Assembly: GCA_023213315.1 (NCBI GenBank)
Contig: JAKCPI010011757.1
Location: 62,001-126,000 of the forward strand
Length of the DNA stretch: 64,000 bases
Reading direction: 5' to 3'
Source of the DNA: Euborellia annulipes
Taxonomy: Eukaryota > Arthropoda > Insecta > Dermaptera > Anisolabididae
Made by a program: the position numbers and the translations under genes. Of the stretch, positions 32,471 to 41,730 are shown piece by piece. The notes under the pieces were generated by a model. That model was not told the DNA's origin and did not search any database. It was given only the letters and a program-made list of their open reading frames with translations. Every line of letters begins with the position of its first letter. The first letter of the stretch is position 1.

Positions 32471-32656
32471 ATGTCACGCCATAATGGAACAGATGTCACA
32501 GTGCACAGTGACATGCCAATCGAATGCTCAACCTGCCAGAACAGTCTTTGCCCTGTTTGTCACAAAACAGTCGTCATCTCTCACAATCGCGAAATGCTCT
32601 CGCTATTTAAACAAATGAATAAATTGAGCGATCAAGCGATGATTGAACACGATTGA
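32471..32656 (+). CDS. Possible small ORF with CxxC-x4-CxxC pattern, unknown function
   Basis: A 61-codon frame whose start ATG follows an in-frame TAA. Its composition is near 45% G+C with varied codons, unlike the A/T-rich surroundings, and the balanced composition continues to about 32725. The peptide has two cysteine pairs (ECSTCQNSLCPVCHK, residues about 19-33), the spacing of a small zinc-binding knuckle, followed by a polar helix-like stretch. No family is recognised. It could be a small gene, an exon, a decayed transposon protein or chance. The near-palindrome GTCACAGTGCACAGTGAC lies within it. Nothing around it suggests an operon or gene partner. Confidence 0.2.
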   Translation: MSRHNGTDVTVHSDMPIECSTCQNSLCPVCHKTVVISHNREMLSLFKQMNKLSDQAMIEHD

Positions 32657-32824
32657 ATGCACTCTATCGAGACCAGCCATTAACCCCGTCCTCTCTTTCT
32701 GGCTCGGGTCATCTCGATTGACTGTTATTTGTTTTATTATGATTTAATTCTAACAAAAAAAACATCCGGAAAAAATTATTAAAAAATAAAAAAATGCTAA
32801 AACAAAGATACATTTTGTTTTTTA

Positions 32825-32890
32825 TTCGTTTAAGGTGTTTTTTGGCACCTGAGGCCATTTAGACTTCATTCCTATTTATTTCAATTTACA
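32825..32890 (-). mobile_element. SINE-3 tail fragment, minus strand
   Basis: The sequence GGTGTTTTTTGGCACCTGAG then GCCATTTAGACTTCATTCC is the reverse complement of the SINE-3 tail (GG..TCTAAATGGCC..AGATGCC..AAAAGACCTT). Confidence 0.55.
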
Positions 32891-32965
32891 AAAGTTGTAT
32901 TTTTAAAAAATTACAGAAATGACGAACTTGAGTGGAATTTGAGTAAGAATCACTTGGAAAAAAAA

Positions 32966-33790
32966 TCTCGTGTGACTGGTCGCACAGCACACAACTTTCT
33001 CTTAAGGTGCACGTCTCGAAAAACCGTTAAACGCCGAACGAGAAGCTGGTTACTCTAGGTGGCAACAGATGGCGTTAGTTCATCCCATAGGGAAACAAGC
33101 TTTTTATTCCATTTCATTTGAAAGACTTTTTGGCCGATTTTATTTAAAAGCTTATTTTCACGCTCCAGGGGGTGTCTAACTTAAATGTAAAATTTCATCC
33201 TCATAGCTCAATTCCTTCATGCTTAAAATTGATACAGTCAGACCATATCGCGAAAACAACTTTTTTTGATTCAGGGGACCTCAAAACATATATCTATTAA
33301 ATTCTCGGCATCGAAGAATGAGAAAGTGTGAAATACCAATATACGTATTTAGGGTTTGTGAACCATTTAAACAAGTGCAGCATTTAATAGAAGAAGCCTT
33401 CTCCCCAGAATCAAAAACTTTGGGTATATTTTGTTCACAGTCAAACACAAAGAGAAGATTTTGCGGGACCAACTTTTGTTAACTCAGGGGGGGGAGGGTC
33501 ACAAAGTGTATTTCAATCAAAATCTCAAGATCTCATTTTTGACATGAATGCAATAATTTCACTTTATATGTGACCATCCACATGAAAAGGTAGCAAATAT
33601 TTACTGGGCTAAATTTTCAGTAGAGCCGATTTACTAAAAAGTTCAAAAAAATCAATTTTTTTAAATTACTGATTTCGTTCAGCAGGACGGCATAAAAACT
33701 CAATTTTGACTCAGATGAAGATTTGGTACCTTTTCATGTGGACGGTCACATATTCTCTCTGTATTGACATATATATGTAAGAGAAAGTAA
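32966..33790 (+). mobile_element. HP1 element, copy 9 (rearranged, interrupted)
   Basis: The first half of the 5' hairpin (TCTCGTGTGACTGGTCGCAC to TCTCTTA) is followed by a foreign segment (33004-33120, starting AAGGTGCACGTCTCG). Then the HP1 3' half resumes at TTTTTGGCCGATTTTATTTA. Another run-through of the 3' region follows (33425-33560), then MITE-H at 33569-33751, then the terminal hairpin end TATGTAAGAGAAAGTAA. The order suggests several recombination or nested insertion steps. Confidence 0.75.
33569..33751. mobile_element. MITE-H, complete copy nested in HP1
   Basis: A 183-bp element ending TGTGACCATCCACATGAAAA on the left and TTTTCATGTGGACGGTCACA on the right. The pairing extends for about 30 bp with a few mismatches. 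It lies in the 3' hairpin loop of HP1 copy 9. The flanks are TATA/ATAT-like, so the duplication and superfamily are unresolved. A split copy occupies 3841-5273. Confidence 0.8.
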
Positions 33791-33880
33791 TGAACAAGCG
33801 ACTTTATGTGAGAGCACGTTTTTATTCACGATTGCGATCTAATTGTTTAAAACGAGATTTGATATAGAATTTAATAAATC
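33791..33880. other. AT-rich spacer
   Basis: Short unassigned sequence before the target site of the truncated retroposon. Confidence 0.3.
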
Positions 33881-33899
33881 GTCTATCTAATCAATTAAT

Positions 33900-33971
33900 T
33901 CCGCCGACCCCGCATTTGCCGACCCCGCACCGCGGGAATAATCAGGTGAGGACAGAAGAAGAAGAAGAAGA
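33900..33971 (+). mobile_element. 5'-truncated retroposon RP1 with 19-bp target duplication
   Basis: A 72-bp insertion, GCCGACCCCGC-rich, ending GGTGAGGACA(GAA)n. It is flanked by the exact 19-bp repeat GTCTATCTAATCAATTAAT (33881-33899 and 33972-33990). It is the 3' end of the longer RP1 copies at 35606 and 37300. Heavy 5' truncation plus a long, variable duplication is the signature of LINE-driven target-primed reverse transcription. Confidence 0.93.
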
Positions 33972-34229
33972 GTCTATCTAATCAATTAATATCTTTGGAA
34001 TATTTAAACAAATCCTAAGAAAATTATTTGAAAAATTCATTTTATTTATTAATAATAAAGAAAATATTTACAAAATACCAAAGAAGTTGATTGATCGATT
34101 TGTATCCAAATCATGGAAGGAATCAATCATGCTATAATAAATATTTTGATTTATCGTCATGCATATTTATTTATTTTTTTAATTTTCACAGTGAAATATA
34201 TTAGTTGTTAATGGTGATTTAATAAAAAA

Positions 34230-34345
34230 TCTGGTGTGACTGGTCGCACAGCACACAACTTTCTCTTATCTTCGGTAATCGAAAGTTGTGTTCTGTGTAT
34301 GTCAAGTCAGATTTTTTGTGTCGACATATGTTTAGTTTTCACCGT
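34230..34345 (+). mobile_element. HP1 5' end fragment, copy 10
   Basis: The complete 5' hairpin (TCTGGTGTGACTGGTCGCAC ... GTCAAGTCAGATTTTTTGTG) and GTCGACATATGTTTAGTTTT are present. The element is then cut by a SINE-1 tail on the opposite strand. Confidence 0.85.
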
Positions 34346-34346
34346 C

Positions 34347-34503
34347 ATTTTTTTTTTTTTTTAAACACTCATACATTTTTTCCATTCACACACACATACA
34401 CACAGTCTTTTCTGCAATTTAGGCCATATAAGATTTTTACTTTTATTAGGAAAATAAATATATTGGGGTCCAGGCATTCTTATTTAAGCCATTTGGTATC
34501 CAA
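34347..34503 (-). mobile_element. SINE-1, head missing, minus strand
   Basis: A T-run, then AAACACTCATACATTTTTTC, CACACACACATACACACAGT, CTGCAATTTAGGCCATATAA, GGGGTCCAGGCATTCTTATT and AAGCCATTTGGTATCC. This is the body and microsatellite-like tail of SINE-1 read backwards. The tRNA-like head is absent. Confidence 0.85.
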
Positions 34504-35525
34504 ATTAAAAAAAAAAGATATCTAGAATTCCACATATTAATATTTTCAATGCTTAACACATTTTTTAATTATTGATTTAAAATTCAAATTTCATAAATAT
34601 TAACTAGCGATTTTTTTTTTTTTTTAAATGAATAATGAATTTTAATGAATGAATTAGTTTTAATAGTTTTTAAGTGAATTCAAATGCAATCTCGCTTCGG
34701 GTATATCCTCTTTATGATTAAATGTGTTTCTAGATAGGGAGAGATGAAATGTGTAAATTTAATATCCATCGAGATTCAACTACAGTATATTCAGGACCTA
34801 CAAGATGAGACAATCTCTGTCTGAGGTGACGGAATCTACTGTAATATAATATTTAGGGCAAATACGAACAAATAATAGATGAGGCCTAATTCGATTTATT
34901 TATGATTCAATTTTAAGGACAAAGGTCATATATTGTACTTCAATTAGAGTCAACAGGAAAGGCAGGTGATAAAATAAATAATTTTTTGTGACGTTTTGAT
35001 CAGAGCTAATAAAATTATCAGAAACATTTTATATTATAAAGGAGTATTTAATGTCTATAAATTCTTATTTATCTATGTGTCAATTGGAAGCAAAGGCAAG
35101 TAGACGAGAACTCCTTCCAAATTTAAAGTTAGTTAACGATATTGTAAGTCACAAGTTTATTTCTCTGAATCACGCAAAGATCAGCCATGCTTAAAACTTG
35201 CTTAACTTTAAATTTCAATGCTCTTAGAGTAAAAGATAGAAAGCCGTCACATGGGAATGTTTACCTTGAATGAATGAATTTAACAAAAAGTTAAATGAAA
35301 TGAAACGAAGATCATTTTCACTTTTATTTTATTATAATGAAAAATTATACTTCCAAATATATATTTAACTGTGCTATCTAAATTTAGTGACAAGAGTTTA
35401 GACGAATATGCTTCAAAACGAATGGATTGAAGAGCAAGGAACGATCCCTCTGGCCGTGCGCCCTCTTATCCCTCACTTCCGTACTCCACTGAGAAGTGTT
35501 AAAAACTAAACTGAATGCAATTAAA
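34504..35525. other. AT-rich DNA, no gene seen
   Basis: No repeat or coding signal could be supported. A T-run lies at about 34611-34625. Confidence 0.4.
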
Positions 35526-35529
35526 AAAA

Positions 35530-36358
35530 TCTGGTGTGTCTTCTGCTTTCACACCCGTTTTTTTATGTCGAGATATATTTAGTTGCCCATTGTATCTTAG
35601 TTCCAATCGCTTAGGGGCCCACATCTTGTGGGTACCAGGATGGCGACCACGAGCTGCCCGAGCTGGGACAAGCAGTCCTTCAGTTTTTTGTATATCTGTC
35701 TCTTCCTTCCTCTTTTCAACAGGCGTCAGACCGTGAGATGGGCTGGCCTGTCCTATTTCTTCCGGTTGCGAAAACGCATGATAGGGTTGGAGGGAAAAGA
35801 GTGAGGTCCGCCGACCCCGCATCGCCTGACAATGCGAGGACAGAAGAAGAGTATCCAAACTTGACCACTTACAATTCATAGATAGCGTTAAGCTACGAAT
35901 GCTTCTACATCAGTAAAGTGTACTTCAAACAATTTTAAAGAAAAAATTTACAAATATACTTTTTAAAGAGCATACAAAAAATAGATGATTTATTAATTTT
36001 AATAAAAATAGTTAGAGCCAATTTTGAAAAACTGAAAAAGTACATCAATAGAGTACTAGCACTTTTTGGGCGATTTATTTAAAAGCTTCGTGTCACGTTC
36101 CATGGGGTACCTAACTTAAATATAAAATTTCATCCATCTAGCTGCTTTTGTTCTGGAGATATTTTGTTCACAGACACACATACGGACAAACACACGCCCA
36201 CAGAGAGGCCATGTTGAGAAGTTTTTTGGACTCAGGAAACCTGAAAACATGTATTTTCATCAAAATCTCGACATCGAATTTTTGATCGCAATACTTTCTC
36301 ACTAGTCGAAGCCGGGCTTTACCACTAGTATATTACATATAGAGGAAAGAGAAAGTGA
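35530..36358 (+). mobile_element. HP1 element, copy 11 (interrupted by RP1)
   Basis: A shortened 5' hairpin (TCTGGTGTGTCTTCTGC...CACACCCG) and TATATTTAGTTGCCC precede the RP1 insertion. The HP1 sequence resumes after about 35848 with GCTACGAATGCTTCTACATC, as in copy 1. It continues through AGTACTAGCACTTTTTGG, a CACA/GGAC microsatellite, GGACTCAGGAAACCTGAAAA and a 3' hairpin that contains a small extra palindrome (CTAGTCGAAGCC...TACCACTAG). The subfamily with copy 1 lacks the X-box. Confidence 0.8.
35606..35848 (+). mobile_element. RP1 retroposon, full-length copy
   Basis: About 243 bp from TCGCTTAGGGGCCCACATCT to GAGGACAGAAGAAGA. It begins with a CCCACA...TGTGGG hairpin, has CCACGAGCTGCCCGAGCTGG, AACAGGCGTCAGACCGTG and GGGTTGGAGGGA, and ends with the GAA tail. 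It is much richer in G+C than the host DNA. It matches 37300-37548 closely. The flanks share only GTATC, so the duplication here is not secure. It could be a SINE or the 3' end of a LINE; no RT motif is present. Confidence 0.82.
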
Positions 36359-37286
36359 AAAGTCACCATAAGCTTAAATTATAAAAATTTTATTTATTTA
36401 TTTAAAATGAGATGTACATACATGTTCATAGGTGGATTAGCGTTCAAATGATAACAGAGATATCCCCCCTGGCCAGAAACGAAAAAATAAATATCCCATC
36501 GTTAAATAAATTTTACTTTTTAAAAAATCGTTCATGAATATTTATTCCCTCAAAATGTAGTAGAATCATTCGGAGATCTTTACTAATTATATATCGGTGC
36601 TTCTTGCCGAAACGTCAAATTTTATTAAGCTCATTTGGACGATGTCCAAATAGAATTCGCCGGCTGGGTCTCTCATTAGCAACGAGTGCTTAGGTAATAC
36701 CATGGAGCAACTTTAATTGGTAATTACAAGTCCTACGGCCAGCGGAAAAGTCCCTTAGAACAAATACTATTATTTGAACAGCACATTAAATAAACATGCT
36801 CTCATGTCCTATGAATATCCCCCACTTTGGGGTAAAAATAAGCTAGGCTATAAGTCAATAGGTGAAAATAATGCCAAATATGGCGAATTATTTCGGAGCT
36901 CTTTTGTTTTTGTTCTAGTTCGTCATTGGGAAAATGTAATGTAACCAGGAAATAAATTGTTAGAAAAAAATAACAGTCTAAAGAAGAGAAGATGGAGAAA
37001 AAAAAAGAGAATTTTTTATAAAAGTTAGACGAAAAATTAAAATATATATATATATAACTTATATTGATATAAATAATATTTTCATTAACAAACGAAACGA
37101 CATTAATGAATTGGCATCATCCACCCTGCCCACATCTTCACTGGAGCTCTGGCGACAGTAGCGCACTCCCGTAGCGTAGTAAAGAAACCTGGTGTGAGTC
37201 GTCGGTGACGTCACGGCTTGTATGATGGGCGAAAAAATTTGAGGCGATGGAATAAAAGTTTCACTTTAAAAAAACAACATTAAATT
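36359..37286. other. AT-rich DNA, partly unique
   Basis: It contains TTGCCGAAACGTCAAATTTT at about 36606, part of the GAAACGTC word shared with retroelement-like motifs elsewhere, without the CTGA partner. The stretch at 36640-36860 is more balanced and unique-looking. At 37125-37250 sequence with GTGACGTCACGG (a CRE-type palindrome TGACGTCA at about 37206) was seen. No gene is supported. Confidence 0.35.
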
Positions 37287-37299
37287 TTAAGAGATAATT

Positions 37300-37548
37300 T
37301 CGCTCAGGGGCCCACACCTTGTGGGTACGTGTATGGGGACCACGAGCTGCCCGAGCTGGGACAGGCAGTCCTTCAGTTCTTTGTATGCCTGTCTCTTCTT
37401 TCCTCATTTAAACAGGCGTCAGACCGTGCGACAGGCAGGCTTGTCCTATTTCTTCCTGTCGCAAAAACGCCTGATAGGGTTGGAGGGAGTAAATGAGGTT
37501 CGCCGACCCCGCGGGAATAAGGTGAGGACAGAAGAAGAAGAAGAAATG
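37300..37548 (+). mobile_element. RP1 retroposon with 13-bp target duplication
   Basis: A 249-bp element from TCGCTCAGGGGCCCACACCT to (GAA)n, flanked by TTAAGAGATAATT at 37287-37299 and 37549-37561. It shares all landmarks with the copy at 35606 and ends like the truncated copy at 33900. The duplication and the tail establish retroposition. A GGTTCGCCGACCCC word resembles a B box, but no A box is evident. A 101-codon frame across it is not conserved in the other copy. Confidence 0.93.
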
Positions 37549-37561
37549 TTAAGAGATAATT

Positions 37562-38159
37562 ATTTGGTTATTAAATTTAATAATTCTTCGTTAAAATTTT
37601 ATTTAACTTTGGGGGAACTTAGTTAAAACACGAATCTCTTACAAGCTTTGCTCTACAAATCGAGTAACTAGCGACATGTAATTGTACAGTTTTTTGGAGT
37701 CGGCCATCTCCCCCGGACTTACCCTACAAGACTTTGCACCTTAGGCCTATTTTTGGCCTTTGGAGTTGCCTATCGAAATACCACTTCAAAGAATTTTACT
37801 ATTGATTACCAAATGTAGTTATTTCAATAAATAAGATCAGTTTTAAATTTAATACTACTAGTATATAATTTCTTTTTTTCTTCTGTGTGTGATCTAAAAT
37901 TCTCTTTCTTTTAGTGTATGGCCACGAAAACAAAGAATTGAAATCATTTATTTTTCAATGTTTTTTTTTTCATCTCCTAAACACTTCATTTTACCCCAAG
38001 ATATCATCATTTATTTTCGATATATTTTTAGAATAAAACATACTAGATATTGATGAATAAAAAAAGACTAAAAAACATGAAAGAGGTAAGAAATAAATTT
38101 TAAATTAAACATAAGACTTTAAAAGAAAAAGAAAATAAAAAACCTCAAGGTCAATTTTT
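37562..38159. other. AT-rich DNA, no gene seen
   Basis: A balanced patch at 37630-37790 shows no recognised motif; the rest is A/T-rich. Confidence 0.4.
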
Positions 38160-38611
38160 TACTTTCTCTTACCTCTATATATGTTAATATATAGAGAGAG
38201 AAAGTATTGGATTCAAGTCGAAAATTCGATATCGAGTTTTTGATGGATATACACGTTTTGAGGTCCCCTAAATCCAAAAAAAAGTAGTTTTCGCGACATG
38301 ATCTGTCTTTCTGTGTGACTGACTGAGAACAAAATATCTCATGAATGAAAAGAGCTAGGTGGTTGAAATTTATATTCAAGTTTGGTACCCTTCTGGGACG
38401 TGACAAAGCTTTTAAACAAAATCGGTCAAAAAGTACTAGTACTTTACTGAAGTAGATTTTCAGTTGTTTTTTTTTTCGATTTTGTCAAAATTCACTCTAA
38501 CGATTTTGATTAAAATTCAAAAATCAAATATTTTTTAGATGCTCTTTCAAATGTATATTCTCATTTTGCTCTCAAACTCTACTTGAAGCACACTTTACTC
38601 TTGGACTTCTT
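38160..38611 (-). mobile_element. HP1 element, copy 12 (minus strand, 5' truncated)
   Basis: The 3' hairpin lies at 38160-38213 (ACTTTCTCTTACCTCTATAT...GAGAGAAAGTA). It is followed in reverse by CGTTTTGAGGTCCCC, a short CTGTCTTTCTGTGTG microsatellite remnant, AAAGTACTAGTACTTTACTG (about 38430) and GATGCTCTTTCAAATGTATA. The copy stops at ACTCTTGGACTTC, before the X-box. Confidence 0.86.
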
Positions 38612-39740
38612 TTTTTTTTATTATTATTATTTTGCCTCCTGACTAGCGGTCTTTCTGCCAGTTTCACAAGATATATTATATTATATTAAATATTTTATTC
38701 CAAACTTATATTTAGGCTACTTTATATTAATAAAATAATTTTAAATTTTGTTAAATTAAAAAAAGTCTCTTTTTAAATAAGATTTTTGAATGGAGTTAGG
38801 AATCAACAGAATAAGATAGAGAAATTAATAAACATGTTTTTCATTAAATACGAGATTAGATGCATGGAATATCAACAGACAATAGGGATTAGCACCAATC
38901 TGAAATTTAATCCCTTTTCATTCAATAAGAACGGATTGTTTATAGTCTCTAGTCAAATCAACAGACAGTTGAGTGAAATCCCCATTCAAATAGACAAATT
39001 CTAACTAAATTTCAGAAATCAATCCTATTTAAGAATAATAAAAAAAATAATTTAATAAACATATTCTATTTACTGTTAGAAAGAAATTAACGAAAATAAT
39101 CTCTGAATCAAAGTTCAATAAAAAGAGAAGTTTAATATCTTTAAAATAACATTTTAAATGATATCCTTTGTCGTCTTCAGAAGTTATGATTCCACTTCTG
39201 AAGATGACAGTAATGTCGAAATACGTATAAATTTTATTATTTCGCCAATAAAAGCTTGAAACATATCACCTAGTGTATCATTTTAAATATCATTAAATAA
39301 ATTATTTCACTAGAGCCTAAGTTAATATCTTTTATTATAATATTTGTATTTTTTAGATAAGATATGTTATTAGAAAAAAAAGGATAATAAGCATATTCGT
39401 TATTAAAAATGTTAATTAATAATTAAATAAGTAGTGTTAATTGGTTTATTCAAAGCATTTTCGGGGAGAGCAATCCAATTAAGTGATTAGGCGATCATTT
39501 ATTTGGTTTTATAAATGGAGATTGAACTGCGGAGCCAATCGGCTAATAGCCCAACATTTATTTTAAGTAAATCGATAGAATTAAGTGAAAGAGGTAAATT
39601 GAGTAAAGAAAAAATTTTACATCAATATATAATTCAGTGGTACAAAAGAATAAAGAGGATTTAGAAGTGAGTTTCTTCAAAAAAAAAAAAAAAAAGGTAA
39701 TCTCAAAAAGATGATGGAAAGATACTTTTAAAGATATTTG
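38612..39740. other. AT-rich DNA with a palindromic hammerhead-like motif
   Basis: At 39173-39225 the sequence reads GTCTTCAGAAGT, a 9-nt spacer, ACTTCTGAAGA, T, GACA, GTAA, TGTC, GAAATACG. It shows the same CTGAAGAT-stem-GAAA arrangement as 4842, here with a 4-bp stem. ATTTTAAATGATA and TATCATTTTAAAT bracket it (about 39148 and 39276). No coding sequence is supported. Confidence 0.4.
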
Positions 39741-39875
39741 GTCACACAACTTTCTCTTATCTTCGGTAATCGAAAAAGTTGTGTTCAGTGCTTGTCACCC
39801 AGATTTTTTTGTGTCGACATATTTAGTTTCCGACAGTAAGGTACATTCGAATTTCAAGATGTTAAATTTTTAAAA

Positions 39876-40135
39876 GCCCTCGGGGCTTGGTGTAGAGGTT
39901 AGCGTGCTAACCTCGTATACCAAACGTCGCGGCTTCGGACCCCAGGCAGTCCGATGATTTTATTTAAGCCAATTGGATACCAAATGTCTTAAATAAGAAT
40001 GCCTGGACCCTAAATAATACATATTCATAACAGTTATCATAAATGTCTTATATGGCCTGAGTTGCCGAAAAAACAGTGTGAATGTGTGTGTGAGTGTGAA
40101 TGAGAAAAAAGTGTGAATGTTTAAAAAAAAAAAAA
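39876..40135 (+). mobile_element. SINE-1, complete copy
   Basis: A tRNA-derived SINE of about 260 bp. The head GCCCTCGGGGCTTGGTGTAG has an A-box-like TGGTGTAGAGGTTAGCG and a B-box-like GGCTTCGGACC. The body is GCAGTCCGATGATTTTATTT, AGCCAATTGGATACCAAATG, AAGAATGCCTGGACC, ATGGCCTGAGTTGCCGAAAA. The tail is a GTGTGAATGTGTGTGTGAGT-type repeat ending in A13. Head and body occur together in reversed copies at 48135-48416 and 63194-63454. It lies in HP1 copy 13. Duplication is obscured by A/T-rich flanks. Confidence 0.88.
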
Positions 40136-40204
40136 TTTAAACAAGGGAAAATATTTATATTTTGTTTCTATGGGAATCATTTCTCCTATCTTTCCTATGA
40201 AGTA

Positions 40205-40428
40205 CAGTGAGCGCCACAATTAACACCTGATAGCTAGAGCTTTAAGTATATGCTATTGTATATGGTAAATAGCGAAATAATTTTAAATTTTAAAAGATAA
40301 AATAAAATCATCTGTACCAGATTTTTACGTTTTATTTTTTCGACATTAAAATTATTTCACTATTTACCATATAATATACCATATACTGCTCTAGTTATCA
40401 GATGGGGATTTAATTGTGGCGATCAGTG
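40205..40428. mobile_element. Tc1/mariner-type MITE-D, copy 1, nested in HP1
   Basis: A 224-bp element beginning CAGTGAGCGCCACAATTAA and ending TTAATTGTGGCGATCAGTG, flanked by TA (40203-40204, 40429-40430). Further pairing runs inward: CTGATAGCTAGAGC with GCTCTAGTTATCAG, and TATATGGTAAATAG with CTATTTACCATATA. Nearly the whole element folds into one hairpin. The second copy is at 59228-59461. Confidence 0.9.
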
Positions 40429-40904
40429 TATAAGAGTAAAGTGGTCTTCAGAAGATTTCAATACTAAAATGAGAATAAGCTTATACTTATGTATATTTTA
40501 GAGAGCATCTAATATATAATTGATTGTTACACGTTGGAGCGCATTTTGAGAAAATAAAAAAAAAAAATGAAAAAGTGCATCAGTAAAGTACTAGTATCCT
40601 TTGCTCGAATTTGCTCAAAACCTCCGTGTCACGTGCCAGTGGTTGCCTAACTTAAATATAAAATATCAATTTCCTAGCTCTTTTCGTTCTTTAGTTATTT
40701 TGTTCACACACACACACACACCCCACAGAAGAGAGAGAGAGAGAGAGAGCCCATGTCACGAAAACCACTTTTTTGGATTCTGGGGACCTCAAAACGTGTA
40801 TATCCGTCAAAATCTCGAAATCGAATTTTTGACATGAATCAAATGCTTTCTCTCTATATATTAACATATATAGGCAAGAGAAAGTAAAAAAAAAAGAAGT
40901 ACAT

Positions 40905-41005
40905 GAGTGCTTCAAGTAATTTTGAGAGCAAAATGAGAATATACATTTGAAAGAGCATCTAAAAAATATTTTTATTTTTTTTAACACTCACACTTTTTTC
41001 AATAA
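40905..41005 (+). mobile_element. HP1 fragment followed by a reversed SINE-1 tail end
   Basis: 40905-40973 matches the HP1 middle (AGAGCAAAATGAGAATATAC, AAAGAGCATCTAAAAAATA). It is directly followed by T-rich sequence and AACACTCACACTTTTTTC, the outer end of a reversed SINE-1 tail. Confidence 0.65.
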
Positions 41006-41246
41006 ATGGATGACTGTTGCTCTAACTCAATTTTCTCACTATTAATTTAGTAGATAATCAAACCAACAAACGGTTAAATATCTCCATATACCGGTAATAT
41101 AAAATGTACCTACAGTATAAGCCTGTGTTTCTGAGCGTGTCTAAATATAAATAAATTAATTAAAAATAAATAAAATGGACTTAAGAAAAACACAACAAAG
41201 AAAACTCAAATTTTATTGTATATAAACTATTTTAAATTCCCTTGTG

Positions 41247-41388
41247 ACATTAGCCTCGCACCGGAGTCCCGGGTTCGCTTCCCGTCCCAAGCGAGAAAAA
41301 TTTATTTCATTTGATTTGACTACAAATCATTTGAAATAGATAGGGATGGGGTCTAAATGGCCTTAGATGCCGAAAAAGACCTTAAAAA
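41247..41388 (+). mobile_element. SINE-3 with 13-bp target duplication
   Basis: This element has a partial tRNA-like head with B box (CCCGGGTTCGCTTCCC), a body AAGCGAGAAAAATTTATTTC and CAAATCATTTGAAATA, and the tail GGGGTCTAAATGGCC, AGATGCCGAAAAAGACCTT, A-run. The exact 13-bp repeat AAATTCCCTTGTG lies at 41234-41246 and 41389-41401. Fragments of the same tail lie at 32825, 51765, 57930 and 62135, and a body fragment at 53990-54062. Confidence 0.9.
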
Positions 41389-41401
41389 AAATTCCCTTGT
41401 G

Positions 41402-41635
41402 TAGTTAAAAATCCACAGAAAAGTGAGAAAAAAAAGTAACAGAGAAAGACTTTTGATCCGAACGATTGGTGCATTAGTTTTAGTTATTTTAACTAGTGAT
41501 TACAAAGTGAATTCAGTTCAAACACCAAATGAAGCTTCTGTTTATTAGAACAAGTATTGAGTTTATTTTGAAAAAGTCGGACTTTGAACTCTATATTTTG
41601 TATTCCTATGATTTAAATAAGTATTCATCGAACTG
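41402..41635. other. Unannotated AT-rich DNA
   Basis: No repeat family or coding sequence was recognised. Confidence 0.35.
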
Positions 41636-41637
41636 AC

Positions 41638-41730
41638 TGGGAACTGAACCCGTAAACCTTGGCTTTAAGATTATCACTATTGACATTTATCAACACCCGT
41701 AACCTCTGGGCCACGGGGGAGGTGATTTTA
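41638..41730 (-). mobile_element. tRNA-derived SINE head, minus strand
   Basis: The minus strand reads CCACCTCCCCCGTGGCCCAG then AGGTTACGGG (A-box region) and GGTTTACGGGTTCAGTTCCC (B box GGGTTCAGTTCC). A related head is at 46655-46740. No cloverleaf closes, so it is SINE-derived. Confidence 0.6.

Larger units (their letters stand above)
39739..40887 (+). mobile_element. HP1 element, copy 13 (interrupted by SINE-1 and MITE-D)
   Basis: The 5' hairpin lacks its outermost bases. GTGTCGACATATTTAGTTTC leads to the SINE-1 insertion (39876-40135). The X-box region is degraded (TTTCTATGGGAATC). MITE-D is inserted at TA after CCTATGAAG (40205-40428). The remaining middle, a (CA)n/(GA)n microsatellite at about 40707-40748, TTCTGGGGACCTCAAAACG and the 3' hairpin (ATATAGGCAAGAGAAAGTA) follow. 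Removing both insertions restores normal HP1 order. Confidence 0.88.

Noticed and set aside
35499..35879. 126-codon minus-strand frame
   Set aside because: It covers the RP1 insertion and HP1 flanks and is not conserved in the second RP1 copy.
37321..37626. 101-codon frame ending in a Glu run
   Set aside because: It is the RP1 retroposon; the Glu run is the (GAA)n tail and the frame differs in the other copy.
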